NCBI GenBank assembly: GCA_022803075.1
Contig: JAFFTF010000011.1
Location: 11,116 to 54,516 of the forward strand
From: Micrococcales bacterium 31B
Lineage (GTDB): Bacteria; Actinomycetota; Actinomycetes; Actinomycetales; Dermabacteraceae
Length of the DNA stretch: 43,401 nucleotides
Direction of reading: 5' to 3'
Shown here: positions 18,489 to 25,651 of the stretch, in pieces
Numbering within the stretch: the stretch's first letter is position 1
How the letters are laid out: each line of letters begins with the position of its first letter
Made by a program: the position numbers and the translations under genes
Notes under the pieces: generated by a model
The model's input: only the letters and a program-made list of their open reading frames with translations
Databases searched by the model: none
Told to the model about the DNA's origin: nothing

Positions 18489-19766
18489 ATGCGCGTGCTG
18501 ATTCGTTTTGAGGTGGAGAACTTTAAGTCCATTCGCGAGCCCGCAGAACTCTCCATGGTCGCCATCGACAACAGGCCTGAAACGCGCGAGCGCCCCGGCC
18601 TCAGCGTGTCGCTGCTGCCCGTGGCGGGAATTTTCGGTGCAAACGCTTCGGGCAAAACCAACATGCTCGAGGCGTTGCTCTGGCTGCAGAAGGCTGTGCA
18701 TGATTCGCTCACCCGCTGGGATGACGAGATACCCGTTCAGGCGTTTGCATTTGGGGACGGCCCCTCGCGCGACACGTCATTTTCGCTCGAACTCGACGTC
18801 GAGGGCGTGCGCTACGAGTACCTGCTCGATCTGAACCGCGAGCGCGTCGCCTACGAGGCGTTGTACCACTACCCCAAGGGCCGGCGGCGCATGTTGTTCG
18901 AGCGTGACGACGACACGTTGGCACTGCAACGGGGGTTCGGGGGGCTGAGCGGCGCGCGGTCGCTGCTGACGAAGCGATCGCTGGTGCTCACCATTCTGCG
19001 CCGCTTCGACGAGCCGGTCATTGACTCGTTCATCGAACGAGTGGGCGGCATTGTCGCGCTGGGCGTTCGTCGAATCAGCGGGCTAAGTCGCTACTCGTAC
19101 GGTCCGAAGTCATCGAACGACGTATTCGACGCGGACACTAGTGCTCAGGCAACCCAAGGCGCTAGCGACGCGCAAGTTTCCGGCGATTCACTCGACTCTA
19201 GAAGCCGTGCCCTGGCGCTCCTGAGGCTTGCAGATTTTGGAGTATCCGACGTCGAAGTGACAAATCGCCAAGAAACGAATGGGCGTGATTTGGTCACGTA
19301 TAAGGACAAGAGACTTATTCATGATGGTGCGGGGGAACGTATCGCCTTTGAGTTTGGCGACGAATCCGCCGGCACCAAGAGTTGGTACGAACTCATTGGC
19401 CCGCTGCTCACCGCCCTCGAGAGAGGCAGCATCGCGGTCTTCGACGAACTCGATGCCAGCCTTCATCCGACCCTCACGGCACAGGTGGTGCGACTCTTTG
19501 CCGACCCCGGCTCGAACCCCCGCGACGCGCAGCTCATCTTCACCACGCACGACACGAACCTGCTCAATCACCTGAATCGCGACGAAGTATGGCTCACGCA
19601 GAAGGATTCCGCTGGCGCAACCGCGTTCGGAGCTCTGGCGGAGTTTGCGGGCAAGCAGGTGCGCGAGTCGGCGAACCTGGAGAAGGGCTATCTCGGCGGC
19701 AGATTCGGCGCGTTACCCGATGTCAGCCAGCCACATGTGCTCCGCGAACTGGGCCTGCTCGTATGA
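18489..19766 (+). CDS. AAA/ABC-type ATPase of an RloA/OLD-like defence pair
   Basis: 425 residues. The N-terminus is MRVLIRFEVENFKSI, typical of RecF/SMC/OLD-like ATPases, with Walker A FGANASGKT and C-terminal Walker B AVFDELDASLHP followed by an H-loop region (FTTHDTNLL). Start ATG 18489 follows AAGG; a TTG 40 bp earlier is unlikely. Such ATPases occur next to RloB or other TOPRIM proteins (PARIS and related two-gene systems), and an RloB-like sequence overlaps its stop codon here. The likely role is a sensor ATPase that holds or activates the TOPRIM partner. Its own reading frame is intact, although the partner is out of frame. Confidence 0.75.
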   Translation: MRVLIRFEVENFKSIREPAELSMVAIDNRPETRERPGLSVSLLPVAGIFGANASGKTNMLEALLWLQKAVHDSLTRWDDEIPVQAFAFGDGPSRDTSFSLELDVEGVRYEYLLDLNRERVAYEALYHYPKGRRRMLFERDDDTLALQRGFGGLSGARSLLTKRSLVLTILRRFDEPVIDSFIERVGGIVALGVRRISGLSRYSYGPKSSNDVFDADTSAQATQGASDAQVSGDSLDSRSRALALLRLADFGVSDVEVTNRQETNGRDLVTYKDKRLIHDGAGERIAFEFGDESAGTKSWYELIGPLLTALERGSIAVFDELDASLHPTLTAQVVRLFADPGSNPRDAQLIFTTHDTNLLNHLNRDEVWLTQKDSAGATAFGALAEFAGKQVRESANLEKGYLGGRFGALPDVSQPHVLRELGLLV

Positions 19767-20408
19767 GCGCGCGAGCGCGCGAGGCAGCCACGAAATCTCA
19801 AGCGCAGCGCTGGGTCCAAGCAAACTCGGGCAACCTTCCGGGTTTACTGCGAGGGCACAGCGACTGAGCCCGACTACATTAACGCTCTCAAACGGATGGA
19901 CGCAGTCAGGGAGTCCGTCGCGATCAACATCGAAATCGCGTGGAAGGGTCAGTTGCCCCTGCAGCTGGTCCGGCGTGCCGCTCGGGACAAGAACAACGAC
20001 TATGCAGACATTGACCAGTACTGGTGCATCTTTGACGTCGAAAGTCCCAAGCCGCACCCTGGCCTCGAAGCCGCCGTAAGGGAGGCGGCACGAGAGGGTA
20101 TCAAACTGGCCATCAGCAACCCCTGCTTCGAACTCTGGCTCATCCTGCATCGGGAAGACTCGACTAAGTACCTATCGTCCGCGGAAGCTCGCACCATGTT
20201 TGAGAAGACCTTCGGCGTGAAGTCGAAGCACGTCAACGTTGCCTTCACCGACGCTCAGATCTCGGCGGCGATAAGACGCTCAAAGCAACTTGAAACGAGG
20301 CACGAGGCCAACGCCTCGACTACGCCCGACAACAACCCGTCAACCACTATGTACCAGTTCATTGAGGCCATCTACTCGGCCATGAAGTCACCTCGCCATT
20401 CCGCGTGA
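19763..20408 (+). pseudogene. rloB: RloB-like TOPRIM-family partner, out of frame near its start
   Basis: The body of the protein is read in the frame of 19767-20408: RVYCEGTATEPDYINALKR (TOPRIM-type first motif), YWCIFDVE, and NPCFELWLILH, all hallmarks of RloB proteins. That frame has no ATG/GTG before 19896, which is inside the domain. The natural coupled start, ATG 19763 overlapping the ATPase stop, is in another frame and ends at 19867. Between them lie two copies of an 8-bp repeat; a third copy would join ATG 19763 in frame to the whole domain (MSARARERARQPR...). So the gene is either switched off by repeat slippage, recently broken, or affected by a sequencing error. A truncated product from ATG 19896 would lack the first motif. 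Confidence 0.72.
19765..19780 (+). repeat. 8-bp tandem repeat (GAGCGCGC x2) at the rloB start
   Basis: GAGCGCGC at 19765-19772 and 19773-19780, followed by a partial GAG. The unit length is not divisible by three. Adding one unit restores the RloB frame from ATG 19763. Confidence 0.75.
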
Positions 20409-20445
20409 ACTTAGGGCTCATGGCTTTCGCGCGCCACCTGCGTCG

Positions 20446-20459
20446 CATACCCCCGTATG
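20446..20459. promoter_or_regulatory. Palindrome CATAC-CCCC-GTATG upstream of first paralogue
   Basis: Perfect 5-bp arms around CCCC, 30 bp before the -35 element of the next gene. It resembles the core of the CsoR operator at 21855, but whether a metal regulator acts here is a guess. Confidence 0.3.
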
Positions 20460-20489
20460 TGTGGGTTTACGTCCAGTTCTCCACAGGCA

Positions 20490-20518
20490 TTCACAGCGCC
20501 AAGCGCGTGAAATAGGAT
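20490..20518 (+). promoter_or_regulatory. Promoter for leaderless transcription of the first paralogue
   Basis: TTCACA (20490-20495), 17-bp spacer, TAGGAT (20513-20518). The predicted start of transcription, about 7 bases on, coincides with the ATG at 20525. Confidence 0.6.
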
Positions 20519-20524
20519 CGGTAC

Positions 20525-21055
20525 ATGAGCGCCATATTCCCTTCGTTCCTGCGCGAACTCGCCAGGTTCGAAAGGAGTCAAGCACGGCGCGTGACTTCGG
20601 AGGTCATCGCGTCCGGCGAGACAGTGCGCCTGCTCAGCGGCATCACGTGGGTCCAACTCCCCCGCACCGCTACCTACGACGACCTCTACGCGACGCTTGC
20701 GACTGCGGGGGTTGACCTCTCCGGGCCGCCGCCCGCAGACGAGCCCCCGCCCGAGCCCTCGCCCGAGGGCGGCCCGCCCGAGCCCCCGCCCGAGGGCGCC
20801 CCGCACGCCGCATGGTGCGAGTTGCTTGACGCCCTCGCGCAGTACGCCCCCGACATGCACGACCTCGTGCCCGGGCTGCGGTACGTGCGCATCGACGTCG
20901 TGGGCGACGTCATCAACATCGAGGTTGCCCTCTGCGCCGACGTGCTCGTGCAGGCGATTGATCTCGACTCCGACGTCTCGCTCGCCATGGTGCCCGTCGA
21001 CCTCGCCCTCGCGTATCTCACCGCGCACGGCGCTACCGAGGTGGCGGGGGCATAG
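20525..21055 (+). CDS. Hypothetical protein, paralogue A of a tandem pair
   Basis: 176 residues, family not recognised. Two conserved blocks are shared with the next gene: an N-terminal block (P.FL.ELA..ERSQ..RVT, GET.R) and a C-terminal block (WC.LL, PGL.Y, VPVD.A.AYL). Between them is a low-complexity Pro/Glu linker (PPPEPSPEGGPPEPPPEG). It has no signal peptide or membrane segment, so it is likely cytoplasmic. Rough hand alignment gives about 40% identity in the N-terminal block. It has its own promoter and a strong hairpin right after its stop, so it is a single-gene unit. Confidence 0.65.
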   Translation: MSAIFPSFLRELARFERSQARRVTSEVIASGETVRLLSGITWVQLPRTATYDDLYATLATAGVDLSGPPPADEPPPEPSPEGGPPEPPPEGAPHAAWCELLDALAQYAPDMHDLVPGLRYVRIDVVGDVINIEVALCADVLVQAIDLDSDVSLAMVPVDLALAYLTAHGATEVAGA

Positions 21056-21058
21056 GCC

Positions 21059-21083
21059 CGTACCAGCCAACGACGCTGGTACG
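21059..21083 (+). terminator. 9-bp perfect hairpin after paralogue A
   Basis: CGTACCAGC (21059-21067), loop CAACGAC, GCTGGTACG (21075-21083), starting 3 bases after the stop codon. No T tract follows, which is common for hairpin terminators in high-GC Gram-positives. Confidence 0.5.
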
Positions 21084-21224
21084 CACTCAACCCCCACCAC
21101 ACCGCAACCACGCTGGGGCCGCACGGGGCAGGCGCAAGAGCCACCGGAGCGTCCGAACCGATGCGCACCCGGCCTGCACGGTGCGCGCGTTCACTTCAAA
21201 GTGCAAGAAACTCAGCAAGAGTCG

Positions 21225-21230
21225 TAGTAT
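21225..21230 (+). promoter_or_regulatory. -10 element of the second paralogue, leaderless position
   Basis: TAGTAT ends 7 bases before ATG 21238, the same layout as the TAGGAT of the first paralogue. No good -35 at 17 bp; a palindrome CACTT-CA-AAGTG (21192-21203) lies just upstream. This argues for ATG 21238 rather than ATG 21229, which overlaps the -10. Confidence 0.45.
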
Positions 21231-21237
21231 GACTCGC

Positions 21238-21744
21238 ATGCACGCAATTACTCCGGCCTTTCTGCTTGAGCTCGCCAGTGTCGAACGTTCGCAGACGTCC
21301 CGCGTGACGCATCGCCTGCAAGCGGACGGCGAGACCATCCGCATTGGGTGCGGCGATGTCACGCTCGTGGTACCGAATCGGGCGACTCGCTATGAACTCG
21401 TGACGCTGATGCGTGCCGCGGGGCTCCAGGTGGCGCGCCCCGCCGAAACGGACTATCCGCCGAAAACGGCCGGGCCGCCCGCGCACCAACGCTGGTGCCA
21501 ATTGCTGCACGACATGCACTGTTACTCGCGCGAGCTGAACTTCATCGCACCCGGCTTAACGTACTCGAGCGTCGAGGTGGACGGCCCCGAGGTGCGCGTG
21601 GTGCTCGCGTGCGGCCCGCGAACCCTCACCCACACCGTCAACTTGGAGCGCGGTGAACCGCGCGCGGCGGTGCCCGTCGACATGGCATATGCGTACCTGC
21701 GCTCAGGCATCCGCGCGCCGCTGCCCGCCAGGCACGGCGTCTGA
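21238..21744 (+). CDS. Hypothetical protein, paralogue B of a tandem pair
   Basis: 168 residues, family not recognised, clearly homologous to the preceding gene across both ends (MHAITPAFLLELASVERSQ versus MSAIFPSFLRELARFERSQ; WCQLL; PGLTYSSVEV; VPVDMAYAYL). It lacks the Pro/Glu linker of its partner. Start chosen at 21238 because it aligns with the partner's start and the -10 overlaps an earlier ATG (21229). Pairs of this kind usually arise by recent duplication with divergence; role unknown. The conserved W-C and two predicted beta-rich segments suggest a small single-domain cytoplasmic protein. Confidence 0.62.
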   Translation: MHAITPAFLLELASVERSQTSRVTHRLQADGETIRIGCGDVTLVVPNRATRYELVTLMRAAGLQVARPAETDYPPKTAGPPAHQRWCQLLHDMHCYSRELNFIAPGLTYSSVEVDGPEVRVVLACGPRTLTHTVNLERGEPRAAVPVDMAYAYLRSGIRAPLPARHGV

Positions 21745-21761
21745 GGGGCGCACCCGCCGTC

Positions 21762-21779
21762 GCCCACGTCTAGGTGGGC
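21762..21779 (+). terminator. 6-bp hairpin after paralogue B
   Basis: GCCCAC (21762-21767), 6-nt loop GTCTAG, GTGGGC (21774-21779), about 18 bp after the stop. A second GC-rich dyad (GGCGCC pair) follows. No T tract. Confidence 0.4.
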
Positions 21780-21854
21780 TCTAACGCAGGCGGCGGCGCC
21801 AGGGAGGGCGGCGGCGCCCGGAATAAATCGGCGAGCCCCTCGGTTACACCCTTT

Positions 21855-21873
21855 GATACCCTACGGGGGTATC
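21855..21873. promoter_or_regulatory. CsoR operator of the copper operon
   Basis: GATACCCTACGGGGGTATC: perfect 7-bp arms GATACCC/GGGTATC around TACGG, the A/T-flanked G/C dyad typical of CsoR sites. It lies 36 bp before copZ, and csoR is the last gene of the operon. Copper(I) binding to CsoR would release this site. Confidence 0.75.
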
Positions 21874-21908
21874 CCATCCGCTAGAGCCCACCGCACGAAA
21901 GGCCCACC

Positions 21909-22124
21909 ATGTCTACCCTCACCTTCACCGTCACCGGCATGACCTGCGAACACTGCGAGCGCTCGGTGCGCGAGGAGGTCGGCGACCTCGCGGGAGTCGA
22001 ATCGATCGAGGTCAGCGCCGCGAACGGCACGCTCAGCGTCACCGGAGACGTCACTCTCACCGCAGACGCCGTGATCGCCGCCGTCAACGAGGCGGGCTAC
22101 ACCGCCACACCCTCCGAGGCGTAA
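21909..22124 (+). CDS. copZ: Copper chaperone CopZ
   Basis: 71-residue single heavy-metal-associated domain with the metal-binding motif GMTCEHC near the N-terminus and the ferredoxin-like beta-alpha-beta pattern. It carries Cu(I) in the cytoplasm and delivers it to CopA. First gene of copZ-copA-csoR, 3 bp before copA, controlled by the CsoR operator upstream. Normal length for the family. Confidence 0.93.
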   Translation: MSTLTFTVTGMTCEHCERSVREEVGDLAGVESIEVSAANGTLSVTGDVTLTADAVIAAVNEAGYTATPSEA

Positions 22125-22127
22125 ACC

Positions 22128-24587
22128 ATGAGCACCGAGGCACCACTGCGCCCCCTCGTCGAGCTGGAGATCGGGGGCATGACCTGCGCATCCTGCGCGA
22201 ACCGCATCGAGCGCAAGCTCAACAAGCTCGACGGCGTCACCGCGACCGTCAACTACGCCACCGAGAAGGCCAGCGTGGCCACAGAGGCGGGCACCGAGAT
22301 CGACGTCGCGCGCCTCGTCGAGACCGTCAAGCAGGCCGGCTACACGGCCACCCCCGTTCGCGGCACCCGCGATTCGGTGGGGCCTGCCCCCACTGCGGAC
22401 GCCCCCGTGGCCCGCGATTCTGCCGGGCCTGCCCCCACTGCGGACGCCCCCGTGGCCCGCGATTCGGCCTCGCCGGCCGCCCCCGACTCGCCCACCACCG
22501 GTTCGGTCACCCCCGTGGCCCGCACCCACGTTGCGCCCGCGCCGCACCCCGCCGACTCGCCCGCGCCGGAACCCACCCGCGCCGACCTCGAACTCGCGAG
22601 CCTCCGCCAGCGCGTGCTCATCTCGCTGGTGCTGACGGTGCCGGTGATCGCCCTCGCGATGGTCCCCGCGCTGCAGTTCCACTCGTGGCAGTGGCTGTCG
22701 CTGACCCTCGCGGCGCCCGTGATTGTGTGGGGCGCGTGGCCGTTCCACCACGCGGCGTGGACAAACCTACGACACGGCGCCGCGACGATGGACACGCTCA
22801 TCTCGATGGGAACCCTCGCCGCATTCGGCTGGTCCCTCTACGCCCTGTTCTTCGGCACGGCGGGCATGCCCGGCATGACCCACGCGTTCGAGTTCAGCGT
22901 CTCGAGCACCGACGGAGCGAGCAACATCTACCTGGAGGTCGGCGCGGGCGTCACGCTGTTCATCCTCGCGGGCCGCTACTTCGAGAAGCGCTCGAAGCGC
23001 CAGGCGGGTGCCGCCCTGCGCGCCCTGCTCGAACTCGGCGCCAAGCAGGTCACCGTGGTACGCGACGGCCGCGAATCGCTCGAACCCATCGAACGACTCG
23101 CCGCGGGCGACGAGTTTGTGGTGCGGCCCGGCGAGAAGATCGCCACCGACGGTGTGGTGGTCGACGGCTCGTCGGCGGTGGACGCCTCCATGGTGACGGG
23201 TGAATCCGTACCCGTGGATGTCGCACCCGGCGAGAACGTCACGGGCGCGACCGTCAACGTTTCGGGGCGACTCGTCGTGCGCGCCACGCGAGTCGGTGCC
23301 GACACGCAGCTCGCCCAGATGGCCCGACTCGTCGAGGCCGCCCAAACCGGCAAGGCCGAGGTGCAGCGCCTCGCCGACCGCATCTCCGGCATCTTCGTGC
23401 CCATCGTGCTCGCCATCGCCCTCGTCACCCTCGTAACGTGGCTGGTCACGGGCTCGGGAGCCACCGTGGCCTTCACCGCCGCCGTCGCCGTGCTCGTCAT
23501 CGCGTGCCCCTGCGCGCTCGGCCTCGCCACCCCCACGGCGCTGCTCGTCGGCACGGGCCGCGGAGCACAACTCGGCATCCTCATCAAAGGCCCCGAAGTG
23601 CTCGAATCGACCCGCCGCGTCGACACCGTCGTGCTCGACAAGACCGGCACCGTCACGACGGGTCGTATGACTCTCCTCGACGTCGTGCCTGCCGAGGGCA
23701 CCACCCGCGAACAGGTGCTGCGCGTAGCCGGGGCCCTCGAAGCCGCCTCGGAGCACCCCATCGCCCACGCCATTACGCGAGGCGCCCGCGCCGAGCTCGG
23801 GGCCCTGCCCGCGGTGGCCGACTTTGCCAACCTGGCGGGCCGGGGCGTCCGGGGCACAGTAGAGGGGGTGCAAGTTCTGGCCGGACGCGGTGCGCTGCTG
23901 GCCGAGTCGGGCGCCCCCCTAGATGCCCGTCTCGCGCAGATCAAGGCGGCCCGCGAGGCCGCCGGGCAGACGTGCGTCGCCGTGGCCTGGGACGGAGCGG
24001 CCCGCGGGCTGCTCGTCGTGGCCGATTCCGCGAAGCCCACCAGCGCCGAGGCCATCGCCCAGCTGCGCGCGCTCGGGCTCACTCCCGTGCTGCTCACGGG
24101 CGACAACGCCGCCGCCGCGCAGCACGTCGCCCACGAGGTGGGCATCGACGAGGTGATCGCCGAGGTGCTGCCGCACGAGAAGGTCGCGGTGGTGCGGCGC
24201 CTGCAAGCGCAGGGTCGCGTGGTCGCGATGGTCGGCGACGGCGTCAACGACGCTCCGGCGCTCGCGCAGGCCGACCTCGGCCTCGCGATGGGCACCGGCA
24301 CCGACGCGGCCATCGAGGCGAGCGACATTACGCTCGTGCGCGGTGACCTGCGCGCCGCGGCCGACGCGATTCGACTGTCGCGCCGCACCCTCGCGACGAT
24401 CAAGAGCAACCTGTTTTGGGCGTTCGCCTACAACGTCGCGGCTATTCCGCTCGCCGCGTTGGGCCTGCTCAACCCCATGCTCGCGGGCGCCGCGATGGCG
24501 CTGTCAAGCGTGTTCGTGGTGGGCAATTCGCTGCGCCTGCGCCGCTTTAGGAGCGCGCACTCGGGCACTGAAAGGAACCTGTCATGA
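22128..24587 (+). CDS. copA: Copper-exporting P1B-type ATPase CopA
   Basis: 819 residues. One N-terminal heavy-metal-associated domain (GMTCASC), then a low-complexity Pro/Ala linker of about 80 residues, eight expected membrane segments, the TGES actuator motif, the CPC metal-site motif (IACPCALGLATPTA), phosphorylation motif DKTGT, and hinge GDGVNDAPAL. All catalytic residues are intact. It pumps Cu(I) out of the cell. The linker contains two 45-bp tandem repeats that include the dispersed GC-rich word. The stop overlaps csoR (ATGA). Confidence 0.95.
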   Translation: MSTEAPLRPLVELEIGGMTCASCANRIERKLNKLDGVTATVNYATEKASVATEAGTEIDVARLVETVKQAGYTATPVRGTRDSVGPAPTADAPVARDSAGPAPTADAPVARDSASPAAPDSPTTGSVTPVARTHVAPAPHPADSPAPEPTRADLELASLRQRVLISLVLTVPVIALAMVPALQFHSWQWLSLTLAAPVIVWGAWPFHHAAWTNLRHGAATMDTLISMGTLAAFGWSLYALFFGTAGMPGMTHAFEFSVSSTDGASNIYLEVGAGVTLFILAGRYFEKRSKRQAGAALRALLELGAKQVTVVRDGRESLEPIERLAAGDEFVVRPGEKIATDGVVVDGSSAVDASMVTGESVPVDVAPGENVTGATVNVSGRLVVRATRVGADTQLAQMARLVEAAQTGKAEVQRLADRISGIFVPIVLAIALVTLVTWLVTGSGATVAFTAAVAVLVIACPCALGLATPTALLVGTGRGAQLGILIKGPEVLESTRRVDTVVLDKTGTVTTGRMTLLDVVPAEGTTREQVLRVAGALEAASEHPIAHAITRGARAELGALPAVADFANLAGRGVRGTVEGVQVLAGRGALLAESGAPLDARLAQIKAAREAAGQTCVAVAWDGAARGLLVVADSAKPTSAEAIAQLRALGLTPVLLTGDNAAAAQHVAHEVGIDEVIAEVLPHEKVAVVRRLQAQGRVVAMVGDGVNDAPALAQADLGLAMGTGTDAAIEASDITLVRGDLRAAADAIRLSRRTLATIKSNLFWAFAYNVAAIPLAALGLLNPMLAGAAMALSSVFVVGNSLRLRRFRSAHSGTERNLS
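22371..22460 (+). repeat. Two 45-bp tandem repeats in the copA linker
   Basis: Copies at 22371-22415 and 22416-22460, nearly identical, encoding RDS-GPAPTADAPVA; a third, diverged start follows at 22461. Each contains CGGACGCCCCCGTGGCCCGC. Confidence 0.85.
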
Positions 24588-24880
24588 GCGAGCATCAGCA
24601 CGGCTACATTGGCGACAAGGACGCCTACGCGAAGCGCATGAAGCGCATCGAGGGGCAGGCGCGCGGCATCTCGAAAATGATCGACGACGAGAAGTACTGC
24701 ATCGACATCTTGACGCAGATCAGCGCCCTGACCAGTGCCCTCGAAGCGGTGGCGCTGGGGCTGCTCGACGAGCACCTGCGGCACTGCGTGGTCGACGCGG
24801 CGCGACAGGGCGACGACGCGGCGGCGAATGCCAAGATGAAGGAGGCGATGGACGCCATCACGCGGCTCGTGAAGTCGTGA
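24584..24880 (+). CDS. csoR: Copper-sensing repressor CsoR
   Basis: 98 residues, all-helical DUF156 family. The Cu(I) ligands Cys-His-Cys appear as the Cys of EKYCIDIL and the His and Cys of DEHLRHCV, so it is a copper sensor rather than an RcnR or FrmR type. RMKRIEGQARGI is the family's N-terminal signature. Start overlaps the copA stop by 4 bp. It represses its own operon through the dyad at 21855. Confidence 0.93.
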   Translation: MSEHQHGYIGDKDAYAKRMKRIEGQARGISKMIDDEKYCIDILTQISALTSALEAVALGLLDEHLRHCVVDAARQGDDAAANAKMKEAMDAITRLVKS

Positions 24881-24886
24881 CGGCGG

Positions 24887-24921
24887 CGACTCGTCGGCGC
24901 CACCACTAGCCTGGCGAGTCG
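24887..24921 (+). terminator. Hairpin after csoR
   Basis: CGACTCG (24887-24893) and CGAGTCG (24915-24921) are perfect arms with a 21-nt GC-rich loop, 6 bp after the csoR stop. Long loop, no T tract. Confidence 0.35.
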
Positions 24922-24923
24922 TC
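24891..24923 (+). repeat. Left copy of imperfect 34-bp direct repeat flanking the ImmA-type gene
   Basis: TCGTCGGCGCCACCACTAGC continuing to CTGGCGAGTCGTC. The right copy lies at 25537-25570; the final CTGGCGAGTCGTC (13 bases) is identical in both. Overlaps the csoR terminator candidate. Confidence 0.55.
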
Positions 24924-24972
24924 GGCTTGTGAGGTGGCAGGTGACCCTCCACGTCAGAGTCGCGGCCGCCGG

Positions 24973-24978
24973 TAGAAT
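24973..24978 (+). promoter_or_regulatory. -10-like element upstream of the ImmA-type gene
   Basis: TAGAAT in a GC-rich context, 58 bp before ATG 25037; no good -35. Confidence 0.3.
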
Positions 24979-25036
24979 GATGACTGCCACGGTGCCCGAC
25001 AACTCCTCGTAGGGCGTACACGACAAGGTGACTCAC

Positions 25037-25528
25037 ATGCCGAAACTGGCCTACGAAGCGGCCCGCGAATACGCGCAGCAGTGTCTCGATGAATACTGGG
25101 ATGGCGTACTCCCCGTGAAGCTGAGCGGCATCACCCTCGGCCTGGGCGCGTCGAAGTATGAAGAGGACCTCGAAGCGCTTTCTGGGCTCGTTACCAAGAA
25201 AGAGAACGAAGGACCAGTCATCGTCTTGAATTCGAGAGAGCCAGTGGAGCGGCGACGATTCACCTGGGCCCACGAGATCGGACACATCGTGGAGCGGCGC
25301 CTTGTCGCTCGCGACGGCGACTATTCGTTTAGTGATGCTCGCGGCAAAAAATATGATCTGCATGAGTTCTTTGCCGACGAGTTTGCCGGCGCGCTGCTGA
25401 TACCCCAAGACGAGTTGAGTTCCCTGCAGGCCAGCGGGCACACCGTTGGTGCCATGGCGCGCACGTTTGGAGTCTCCGTCAAGGCCCTCAAGCGTCGCAT
25501 TGCGCGGCTTGAGCGCAATCCCAAGTAG
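25037..25528 (+). CDS. ImmA/IrrE-family zinc metallopeptidase, orphan
   Basis: 163 residues. The zinc-binding motif HEIGH with a downstream HEFFADEFAGALLIP (third ligand Glu/Asp region) is that of COG2856 peptidases such as ImmA and IrrE. The C-terminus (TVGAMARTFGVSVKALKRRI) looks like a small helix-turn-helix segment, as often fused in this family. Start ATG 25037 with AAGG 8 bases upstream; GTG 25028 would overlap that site. These enzymes usually cleave a cognate repressor encoded next door, but no XRE-type gene adjoins, so the target is unknown. Flanked by direct repeats, suggesting a separately acquired cassette. Confidence 0.85.
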   Translation: MPKLAYEAAREYAQQCLDEYWDGVLPVKLSGITLGLGASKYEEDLEALSGLVTKKENEGPVIVLNSREPVERRRFTWAHEIGHIVERRLVARDGDYSFSDARGKKYDLHEFFADEFAGALLIPQDELSSLQASGHTVGAMARTFGVSVKALKRRIARLERNPK

Positions 25529-25536
25529 GTGCACGT

Positions 25537-25570
25537 GGTCGGCGGCACCACCGCCCCTGGCGAGTCGTCA
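25537..25570 (+). repeat. Right copy of imperfect 34-bp direct repeat
   Basis: Begins TGGTCGGCGGCACCACCGCC and ends CTGGCGAGTCGTC, 8 bp after the peptidase stop. About 28 of 34 positions match the left copy by hand alignment. Confidence 0.55.
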
Positions 25571-25651
25571 CAGTTTCCACGGGTTCGCGGCCCTCATGGC
25601 GCAGCCCCCCAGTCGACCCTAGGGTGACCTCATCTATCGAGGAGGCCCGCC

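Noticed and set aside
21909-24880. Copper operon as something novel
   Set aside because: copZ-copA-csoR with a CsoR operator is a well-known arrangement; only the linker repeats are unusual.
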